Below are positions 53,084 to 60,117 of a stretch of DNA of 64,000 nucleotides, in pieces. Each line of letters opens with the position of its first letter. Within the stretch, counting starts at the first letter, position 1. The DNA comes from CAYVQZ01 sp964453435 (GTDB lineage Bacteria > Abyssobacteria > SURF-5), in assembly GCA_964453435.1 (NCBI GenBank), contig CAYVQZ010000016.1, positions 11,772-75,771 of the forward strand, read 5' to 3'. The notes beneath the pieces are model-generated. The model made no database searches, was not told where the DNA came from, and saw nothing but the letters and a program-made list of their open reading frames with translations. A program made the translations under genes and the position numbers.

Positions 53084-54250
53084 ATGGACATGATCGAGAT
53101 TCTCCGTCAAACGGTCGCGCGAAAAGCCTCCGACCTTCATCTCACCATCGGGCGTCCACCCGTCATGCGCATTCACGGTGAACTCGAGCCGCAGAAAGAC
53201 TTCCAGGTGCTCGACGCGTCCGAAACCGAGCGGCTTATCATGCAAATTATCACTGAGGAGCAACGCAAGGAACTGGAGGAGACACTTGAACTCGATTGCT
53301 CGTACTCGATTCCCCAGGTTTCACGCTTTCGGGTGAATGTCTTCTTTCGGAACGGCGGCATGGGAGCGGCCATCCGAACAATTCCGAACAAGATTCCGAC
53401 GCTGCAGCAACTCGAACTGCCGCCCGTGGTCGAGAAACTGACCCAGATGAAGAACGGACTGATCCTGGTCACGGGTCCCACCGGCAGCGGCAAGTCGACC
53501 ACGCTCGCTGCTATGATTGATGCAATCAACAAGTCGCGCAAAGAACATATTATGACAATCGAGGACCCGATCGAGTTCGTCTACGAGCATGACAAGGCAA
53601 TCGTGAACCAGCGGGAACTCAACGCGCATACGCAGTCGTTCGCGAGCGCGCTCAAGCATGTGCTTCGGCAGGACCCGGACATTGTGCTTGTCGGCGAGAT
53701 GCGCGACCTCGAGACGATTGCATCGGCCATCACCATTGCGGAGACCGGCCACCTCGTGTTCGGGACGCTCCATACGATGGGCGCCGCCCAGACGATCGAC
53801 CGAATAGTCGACGTGTTTCCCTCATACCAGCAACAACAGATAAAGATGCAGTTGGCCGGCGGTTTGCGAGCCGTCATTTCGCAGACCCTGCTTCCGAGAA
53901 AAACCGGCGGCCGGGTTGCGGCCCGCGAGATTATGGTTGTCACCCAGGGTATCTCCTCGATGATACGCGAGGGCAAATCGCACCAGCTCTACGGGCAAAT
54001 CCAAACAGGAGCTTCCGAAGGAATGGTGACGCTCGAAATGGATGTCGCCCGGTTGCTTTCGCGCGATATCATCACATACGAAAGCGCGCTGAGCGCGGTA
54101 AACGACGTGAAGACGTTCCTGACAATCATCGAGCGGGTCTCGACACGACAGCCGCCGCAACAGCCGAAAGCGGCGCCGAAACCGGAACAGCAACCGCCTC
54201 GACCCGCTGCGCAGCGCCCAAAAGATTCAAAAGGCTCATGGTGGAAATGA
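53084..54250 (+). CDS. Type IV pilus retraction ATPase PilT-like
   Basis: 388 residues from the ATG at 53,084. PilT/PilU order is complete: an N-terminal KASDLHLTIGRPPVMRIHGEL, RFRVNVFFRNGG, Walker A GPTGSGKSTT, the Asp box IEDPIEFVYEHDKAIVNQRE, Walker B VLVGEMRDLETI, and the His box HLVFGTLHTMGAAQTIDRI. The tail is Pro/Gln/Ala-rich. The usual LHTN is LHTM here. It powers pilus retraction at the inner membrane. No other pilus gene is near; the next gene is a cyclic-nucleotide/GAF sensor 20 bp downstream. Confidence 0.9.
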   Translation: MDMIEILRQTVARKASDLHLTIGRPPVMRIHGELEPQKDFQVLDASETERLIMQIITEEQRKELEETLELDCSYSIPQVSRFRVNVFFRNGGMGAAIRTIPNKIPTLQQLELPPVVEKLTQMKNGLILVTGPTGSGKSTTLAAMIDAINKSRKEHIMTIEDPIEFVYEHDKAIVNQRELNAHTQSFASALKHVLRQDPDIVLVGEMRDLETIASAITIAETGHLVFGTLHTMGAAQTIDRIVDVFPSYQQQQIKMQLAGGLRAVISQTLLPRKTGGRVAAREIMVVTQGISSMIREGKSHQLYGQIQTGASEGMVTLEMDVARLLSRDIITYESALSAVNDVKTFLTIIERVSTRQPPQQPKAAPKPEQQPPRPAAQRPKDSKGSWWK

Positions 54251-54270
54251 ATCCCGGAGGATAACCGCCC

Positions 54271-55236
54271 ATGCCGGACCCCAGCGACCTGAAGAGGATT
54301 CCCATCCTGAAGCATCTTGACGACCGCGACCTCCGAAAACTTCTGTCGGTGGCGAAAGAAAGGGAGTTTCCCGGGGGAGCGGTGATTTTCAAGGAGGGCA
54401 CGGAGCAGGACTCTCTGTTCGTTATTCTGTCGGGAAACGTGCGAATCAGCAAAGAAACCTTCTCGGGAGAACAGAAATCCATCGCAACGCTCGCCCCAGG
54501 CGCATTCTTCGGAGAGATGGCGTTGTTCGACGATTATGTGCGCTCCGCGACAGCCAACGCGGCGACTGACGCGCGCCTCATCGAAATCAGCAAAGACGCG
54601 TTCCTCGATTTCCTTGCGGGCAGCGCGGCGGGAGCCTCGAAGCTCATGCTCGAAATAATGAAGACCGTCGCGCCGCGAATACGCCAGACGAACAAGGAAC
54701 TCGTCGCGCTGTATGAAGCCGGCCGCGTGATCGGCGAACCCGTCGAATTGGGTGAGATGCTTTCGAGCATTCTCGCGATTCTGTCCGATTCGACCTCATG
54801 CGAGCGCGGGTCGGTTTTCCTCGTCAACCCCGCCGCAACCGTTCTTGAATGCTGCGCCGCCTTCGGGTACGAGGCCGACCCGTCAGGGTGGACCGAGCCC
54901 GTCGAGGGAGGAATTGCGGACTTGATACTCCGTTCCGAAGGGCCTTCCATAATCGAGAATTTCGAGCGAGACACGCGCTCTGAATCCATCGAGCCGGTCG
55001 GCTATGAGACCCCGTCGATGCTCGGCGTCGCGCTCCGGCTGCAAGGCCAACCGCTCGGCACAATTGTCCTCTGCGACAAAACCGATTCCGCCGGCATTCC
55101 GGTTCCCTTCACCTCCGGCGACGCCAACCTGCTCGAGGGCGTGGCCGCCGAAGTCGCCGGCGCCATCGAGAGCGCCCGCCTGCACGAAGAAGCCCGCGAA
55201 CGAGAGAAACTCGACCGGGTCTACTTCCGGCATTGA
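54271..55236 (+). CDS. Cyclic nucleotide-binding and GAF domain protein
   Basis: 321 residues. A cNMP-binding domain at 1-130 (IPILKHLDDRDLRKLL, EGTEQDSLFVILSGNVRI, PGAFFGEMALFDDYVRSATANA as the phosphate-binding cassette) precedes a GAF domain at about 150-310 (CERGSVFLVNPAATVLEC, LGTIVLCDK). No output helix-turn-helix is present. GGAGGA precedes the ATG, and the gap to pilT is 20 bp. Coupling second-messenger sensing to the retraction motor is a reasonable guess, not shown by the sequence. Confidence 0.85.
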   Translation: MPDPSDLKRIPILKHLDDRDLRKLLSVAKEREFPGGAVIFKEGTEQDSLFVILSGNVRISKETFSGEQKSIATLAPGAFFGEMALFDDYVRSATANAATDARLIEISKDAFLDFLAGSAAGASKLMLEIMKTVAPRIRQTNKELVALYEAGRVIGEPVELGEMLSSILAILSDSTSCERGSVFLVNPAATVLECCAAFGYEADPSGWTEPVEGGIADLILRSEGPSIIENFERDTRSESIEPVGYETPSMLGVALRLQGQPLGTIVLCDKTDSAGIPVPFTSGDANLLEGVAAEVAGAIESARLHEEAREREKLDRVYFRH

Positions 55237-55743
55237 ACCCGCCACGAGCATTCTTCTTCTTGACGGCCCCTCGCCGCGCGCTTCGCCGACGAATCCCCAA
55301 AATATCGCGGATTCCGTAATCGGGCGCAGTGATTGCGCCCGATAATTCCGGCTGGGAATCTGTCCCACGATTGCTCCTCTTGCCGAGAGGCCAGCGTAGG
55401 GGCTGAATTTCCGTCTCTGTACTACTGCGTTTCAGATTCTTGAATTCTGCTCGTGATTTTTGAGAGTGCGTGCGCATAGCGCCTTCCTGTGAAATGCGCT
55501 CCTGCTTGCCCGGGAATCACTTACAGAAAAGCAGCCATCCGCGACATCCGCGCGACTTGTGTCATTCGTGTTCCAATAGTTTATTTGGTTTGGTTGCAGC
55601 GGCGCCGCTCCGTGTCATTCCCCGGCTTGACCGGGAACCCAGCCATTTGTTCGCTGAGTGAAAGGAAGTCCCGCATCTTTCGTTGGATAGATCGGCGGGC
55701 AGCTCCCGAAACGTCCCTCCAATAGAAAATGTCCTCCGAATAC
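55237..55743. other. Intergenic region before the initiator tRNA
   Basis: More than 500 bp without a gene. It holds a broken palindromic-element copy (55,340-55,420) and, further on, sequences such as GTCATTCCCCGGCTTGACCGGG (read with its GGGAACCCAGCC tail), which resemble dispersed non-coding repeats seen in many genomes. No coding sequence is supported. Confidence 0.45.
55340..55420 (+). repeat. Degenerate MITE/REP-like element, copy F
   Basis: A perfect TGTCCCACGATT end stands at 55,361-55,372, preceded by GCCCGATAATTCCGGCTGGGA, which resembles the inner-copy end class. The rest (CCAGCGTAGGGGCTGA) is eroded, and no right end is found. Confidence 0.5.
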
Positions 55744-55772
55744 TTGACAAATGTTTTGTAACTCCATATAGT
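55744..55772 (+). promoter_or_regulatory. Sigma-70 promoter of tRNA-fMet
   Basis: TTGACA, a 17-base spacer and TATAGT: full match at -35 and five of six at -10, with ideal spacing. The -10 ends only five bases before the mature tRNA, so transcription should begin at or within about three bases of its first nucleotide. Confidence 0.8.
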
Positions 55773-55777
55773 AGAAA

Positions 55778-55854
<77 letters not shown>

Positions 55855-55883
55855 CAGGGATTCAAGGGACTTGCAGCGATGCA

Positions 55884-55913
55884 GGCCCCTTTCTTTTTTT
55901 CCAAAAAAGGGCC
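55884..55913 (+). terminator. Possible tRNA terminator hairpin
   Basis: GGCCC and GGGCC flank a T-rich/A-rich stretch that can pair (TTTTT with AAAAA), 30 bases after the tRNA. It lacks a T tract after the stem, so it is only a candidate. Confidence 0.4.
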
Positions 55914-55916
55914 AAT

Positions 55917-55937
55917 TGTACCCTAAACTGTACCCTA
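55917..55937 (+). repeat. Direct repeat TGTACCCTA x2, likely integrase arm sites
   Basis: TGTACCCTA occurs at 55,917-55,925 and again at 55,929-55,937, a 12-base period, between the tRNA and the integrase relic. Short direct repeats at this place are typical arm-type binding sites of tyrosine recombinases of tRNA-integrating elements. Confidence 0.55.
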
Positions 55938-55995
55938 CAACGATTCGAAACGGACTTGCCGCACGGGTTTCCAACCCGAAAAGGAGGAACACGAA

Positions 55996-56158
55996 ATGGC
56001 AAGTCTGAGGAAACGAGGAAGCGTCTACTACGCGCAGTACTACGTCGGGAAGAGACAGATAAGAAAATGTCTCGACACCACCAACCGTTTTTCCCGCCTT
56101 CAGGGAAGAAAGGACAAGAGGGTGCTAAGACATTCCTCGCCCAAAGGCTGGGCTCCCA
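55996..56158 (+). pseudogene. Relic of a tyrosine-recombinase integrase N-terminus
   Basis: A good start (AAAAGGAGG, 9 bases, ATG) opens MASLRKRGSVYYAQYYVGKR, the usual arm-binding-domain start of phage-type integrases, up to CLDTTN. A frameshift near 56,110 then leads to AKTFLAQRLGS, also integrase-like, in another frame. The catalytic domain with its R-H-R-Y residues is gone. The relic starts 141 bp after the tRNA. Confidence 0.65.
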
Positions 56159-56696
56159 GAATTTTAATGAGCTTTTGAGGCGGTGCGAACGGAAGACCGA
56201 AAACCGATCGGAGGCCGAGTGCCTTTTCTTTACACTTGGACCCAAACAAGTAGGAAGAGCAGCGATTGTGGGTTGGAGAGATGTTTTCACTCCTTCGAGG
56301 GATATGCTTCGATTCTGGCCGTTTGATGGTAGCCTTGAGGATCTTCTTCGAAAACCTGGTGTCGTGGTGGCGGAAATCTATCCCAGGGAAGCATACTCGC
56401 ATCTTGATATCGATTTTAGCACAAGGTTAAGCAAGAAGAGGCAAGAAGACCGGCAGAAATTCTCCAAGGAACTTCTCCAGATCGAAGACAAAGAGAACAT
56501 CCTCCTATCCGAAGCGGCGAAGTACTGGATCCGCGAGGGCTTCGAAAGTGACGATGACTTCGATGCAATGGTTGGCTAACTTTCAATGTTGAAGGTCGTA
56601 TCGGGAGAGATTGAAGATGGCCTTCCGACGGATGATCCTGATGTTCACACTATCGAAGGGTGGATACTGGGGCAGAGCCAGCAAAAAGACGCATAG
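56159..56696 (+). pseudogene. DUF429-family protein, truncated and with internal stop
   Basis: The frame that continues from the integrase relic reads RSEAECLFFTLG, GRAAIVGWRDVF, WPFDGSLEDLL and VVVAEIYPREAYSHL, the core of the DUF429 (RNase-H-like) family. It then meets TAA at 56,577-56,579 exactly inside the conserved DAMVG-x-LSMLKVV stretch. The same frame continues to a natural end, IEGWILGQSQ, with TAG at 56,694. TTA changed to TAA explains the stop. The N-terminal half is missing. Two independent lesions make it a pseudogene. Confidence 0.7.
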
Positions 56697-56736
56697 GCAA
56701 AATTTCAGTCAAATTGACTGAGCCGGAGGCTTATTG

Positions 56737-58047
56737 GTGCTTCTGACTCCCTTATTAACAGAAGCTGATCCCGATATTTCGAGCGAAGGTTCTGGTGCTC
56801 CGTTAGGACTGTACCCCATTGCCGACTCACTGGCTACCCGACTCGTGCCAGGCGTGAGAGAACGACAATCACACCCCCGTTTTTTGACGGCCATTGCAGT
56901 CTCCTTGGCTGTTTGCAGTGAGTTCGACGAGGAAAGAATCGCCGCCGATAAGATAAGCGAACCTTGGCAAGTTTTTGAATGGTACATGGTCGAAGGTCTG
57001 GTGCGGAGAATTTCCGATGGCAATCGGTTGCGTGGCCTGCCGGGAAGAGACAAGGCCGACCAGGCAATCCGCGATAAAGTGCCCCTTTCGGCAAATCGAT
57101 ATCTGAAAACTCCATCTGTCTACGGTTTTCATGGAGTCTATCGTTTGCTATCACGGACATTGGGACTGGAAGTCGCAGGACAATTAGGCGAGTTGGGCTA
57201 TGAACTGCTCACCACCTGGGCTAATGAACAGGGTTTGACAGGCTTTTACGATAGCAGCAAGGAGCCGGCCCGGGATTTATACGACAAACTTGTTTCCGCT
57301 GTTGACGACGGATTAAAGATCGGCACGGTTGCACGTAAGGACGGATGGTCGGGGTGGAGATTCTTTGAAGACCATCTTGCACATGATGAAATTGGCCGTA
57401 AGGAAGCCAGAGTAATTCGGCATGCCTTACTCGACACAGACAGTATTTTTCGAGGACAACTGTTGGAGTTCTTAATTTCACCGAAAGGGCAACAGCTGGC
57501 GCTTGAAGAATATTCAGAGCGGAGAGTTCATCGTGAGTTAGCTTCCGACTGCGACGCCGAACTGCGTGAGCTGCTTCACGCAATCATGGCATATGAGACG
57601 TTTGCGCGGCTTCTGCAGGACGCCTTCGATGACTGCCTATATCGTATGTCGACAGCGAAAGGAAAAGTCTCCCCAAAGGAGTTCACTTCACTTCGCGGAG
57701 TGGTTCGAGCACACGAAAAATTGCCAATTATTTCTGATGAACTGGTCCAAGCCCTAGCACCGTTCCCTGAAGAACTAAACCAATTTACAAAAACCTTCCA
57801 AGGACTTGTAGAGCCCATGCCCATTCAGGAATGGATTGAATTTCTCTTGGAGCATCACCGGAGGATTCAGCGAAGAAAGCCTCCAAACGGAAAAGCGCCG
57901 TGGTTTGACCAATTTGACGATGGAATGTGTGTTATTCGGACTCCATACATACGGGATAATGGTGGCCGATACGATAATGAGTATGTTCACGGTTATCGGA
58001 CCGGTTCTCTGTGGTCCTTTGCCAGAGATCTTAGAATGATGGGATAA
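56737..58047 (+). CDS. Unknown protein, first gene of a putative defence cassette
   Basis: 436 residues from a GTG at 56,737, seven bases after GGAGG; a TTG at 56,734 is the alternative. No family recognised with confidence. The N-terminal run (PLGLYPIADSLATRLVPGV, then HPRFLTAIAVSLAV) recalls the start of DUF6361-like proteins, but only by pattern. It is mostly helical, with a WxxF-rich middle (KDGWSGWRFFEDHLAHDEIG) and a C-terminus with YIRDNGGRYDNEYVHGYR. Its TAA touches the ATG of the next gene, so the three genes form one transcript. It may be a sensor or a specificity factor. Confidence 0.75.
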   Translation: MLLTPLLTEADPDISSEGSGAPLGLYPIADSLATRLVPGVRERQSHPRFLTAIAVSLAVCSEFDEERIAADKISEPWQVFEWYMVEGLVRRISDGNRLRGLPGRDKADQAIRDKVPLSANRYLKTPSVYGFHGVYRLLSRTLGLEVAGQLGELGYELLTTWANEQGLTGFYDSSKEPARDLYDKLVSAVDDGLKIGTVARKDGWSGWRFFEDHLAHDEIGRKEARVIRHALLDTDSIFRGQLLEFLISPKGQQLALEEYSERRVHRELASDCDAELRELLHAIMAYETFARLLQDAFDDCLYRMSTAKGKVSPKEFTSLRGVVRAHEKLPIISDELVQALAPFPEELNQFTKTFQGLVEPMPIQEWIEFLLEHHRRIQRRKPPNGKAPWFDQFDDGMCVIRTPYIRDNGGRYDNEYVHGYRTGSLWSFARDLRMMG

Positions 58048-60117
58048 ATGGCACGTAAGAAAGAAAAAAAACCGGGCTACGGGAAAATCCTTGACGCCTG
58101 GATGGCACCCCAGGAAGCTGGAGATCCCATAGGCTGTGTGGCCACGAGTTTTACCTTCTCGCCGGCATTTTTCGAGGAGGAGTGTCTCAGCAGGTTTCTA
58201 CGGCTGGAAAGTGATGCATACGAGGACGGTCCCGCCTATCTGGTGGAGCGGGAAGAAAAAATGGCGCAGATAATTTGCGCGGCGGCATTGGTAGATCAGC
58301 ATTACTGCAGGGGAAGCAGAAGTCTACGGTGGGATCTACTCTCCGCACGCCTGCGAAAGGGAATTCTGCACGCAAAAGTCAGCATGTTGCATTGGTCGGG
58401 ATGGACTCGTCTCATTGTTGGTTCGGCAAACCTTACTCCGGACGGATACCGCCGAAACCAGGAAGTTTTCGGAGTGCTGGATTATAAGCCAGGTGGGGAG
58501 ACGCCTCTCTCCTGTTTGCGTGAAATCGTGGAGTTTTTGCGCGAAGTGGGAAACTACAGTGAGGCGGGCACGGACGCGGATTCGCCGGCATTGGCGCGAT
58601 GGAATGCTCTTTTGGATAGGGTTGAAGCAACTCCACCGGATTGGGGCAAAGAAGACGATGAACTTTCGCGAAAAAGCGTTCGCGTTTATACGGTTTTGAC
58701 GGGGCCGAATAAAGCGAGCGTTTTTGACAGACTCGCTGAGATTTGGCCGGGCTGGAGCCCTCCCAAGCAAGCATCTGTTGTCAGTCCTTTCTTCGATCCT
58801 CCAGCTGAAAAGAACGATCCCGCTGAGAACCTGTGGAAGAGTACTCTGCGAAAAAGAGGAGGGGCGGGCGCATGCTTTTTTGTGTCGGCCGATGAAGTCC
58901 AGGGGGAGGATACGCTATTTGTTCATGCACCTGAGTCCCTGCTCGCGGCTCAACCAAAAGGCCGCAGGGATGTTTACACTAGACTTTACAGGCTGGATCT
59001 GGAGACCAATCGTCCACTGCATGCAAAGGGCATTTGGCTGGAGGATGATAAATGGGCTCTGTATATGATCGGTTCAAGCAACTTTACGAGTGCGGGGTTG
59101 GGGCTTTCACATGCAAACATAGAGGCGAACTTCGCGTATTCCGTTAACGCGGACCGGAACTATAAATCCTACGACAGCCTTTACAGGAGTTTTCCCACAG
59201 GACAGTTGATTAAACAAAACAGCGACCTGAAGTGGCAGCCTCGTCCCATTGAGGGAGATGATTCGCCTGCTGAGGAAATTATACTTCCTGTGGCATTTGG
59301 GTCGGCTATTTATGACTGCGATGACAAGCAAAATGCGAAGATAACTCTCAAATTTATATCCTCCCCTCCGAAGGGATGGAAACTGTTAAATGACCATGAT
59401 GATACAGTTTTCTACGGAGAGAATGAATGGAAAAATCAAGGCTGTAGTTTTGAAGTTGTTCTGTCGTGGGGGACCCCTCGACCCCCCTCCGGTTTCTGGG
59501 CTAAATGGAAGGCCTCAGAAGGACGGGCCTGGCTGCCTGTTAATATCGCTTCGACTGCTTCTCTGCCTCCACCGCAGGAATTGAAGGACCTGCCATTAGA
59601 CGTTCTGATAAATATACTCACATCTTCGAGGCCACTACACCGTGTCCTCCAGGAATATTTGAAGAGAAAGAAACAAGCCAGCCATGGTGCGGGAGGACCG
59701 CCATCGCCAACAGACCCACACAAACGAGTTGACACAAGCCAGTTCCTGCTGCAACGAACTCGGCGAGTATCATGGGCGCTCAATGCATTGCGTGATCGTA
59801 TTGAAAGACCTGTAGCCACTGAGGAGTGTCTTCAATGGAGGCTGCATGGACCGGTTGGTGTGATGGCACTGGCTGATGCACTTGCTCGGGAGCGTGGCTC
59901 AAAGGAGGAACAAGCTTTCCTGCTTTCGGAACTCGCCCTGGAGCTTGCTCGCGCCACACCCCGAGATATGCGTGGTTGTATGCCGGTGCACCGCGTAAAA
60001 AGTGAACTGCGTACCCTGATTCTGGAACTGAAAGCACAAATCCCTTCTGATGGACTGGACGACTTTGGCAACCTCAGAGAATATGTCGACTCTGTTTTTG
60101 AGAGCATCGTCAAATGA
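58048..60117 (+). CDS. Phospholipase-D-fold protein with two HKD-type motifs
   Basis: 689 residues. First catalytic half: LHAKVSML with His 108 and Lys 110, then VGSANLT (Ser 126, Asn 128). Second half: LHAKGIW (His 325, Lys 327) and IGSSNFTSAG (Ser 343, Asn 345). Two HxK...GSxN units build a complete PLD active site. In bacterial defence such proteins are nucleases (for example DrmC of DISARM). The C-terminal ~250 residues are helical and unassigned. The ATG follows the previous stop directly, and the 3' end overlaps the helicase start by four bases. Confidence 0.85.
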   Translation: MARKKEKKPGYGKILDAWMAPQEAGDPIGCVATSFTFSPAFFEEECLSRFLRLESDAYEDGPAYLVEREEKMAQIICAAALVDQHYCRGSRSLRWDLLSARLRKGILHAKVSMLHWSGWTRLIVGSANLTPDGYRRNQEVFGVLDYKPGGETPLSCLREIVEFLREVGNYSEAGTDADSPALARWNALLDRVEATPPDWGKEDDELSRKSVRVYTVLTGPNKASVFDRLAEIWPGWSPPKQASVVSPFFDPPAEKNDPAENLWKSTLRKRGGAGACFFVSADEVQGEDTLFVHAPESLLAAQPKGRRDVYTRLYRLDLETNRPLHAKGIWLEDDKWALYMIGSSNFTSAGLGLSHANIEANFAYSVNADRNYKSYDSLYRSFPTGQLIKQNSDLKWQPRPIEGDDSPAEEIILPVAFGSAIYDCDDKQNAKITLKFISSPPKGWKLLNDHDDTVFYGENEWKNQGCSFEVVLSWGTPRPPSGFWAKWKASEGRAWLPVNIASTASLPPPQELKDLPLDVLINILTSSRPLHRVLQEYLKRKKQASHGAGGPPSPTDPHKRVDTSQFLLQRTRRVSWALNALRDRIERPVATEECLQWRLHGPVGVMALADALARERGSKEEQAFLLSELALELARATPRDMRGCMPVHRVKSELRTLILELKAQIPSDGLDDFGNLREYVDSVFESIVK

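Noticed and set aside
56577..56579. Second recoded stop (selenocysteine or pyrrolysine) in the DUF429 frame
   Set aside because: The codon is TAA, which is not used for either residue, and other lesions show that the gene is dead.
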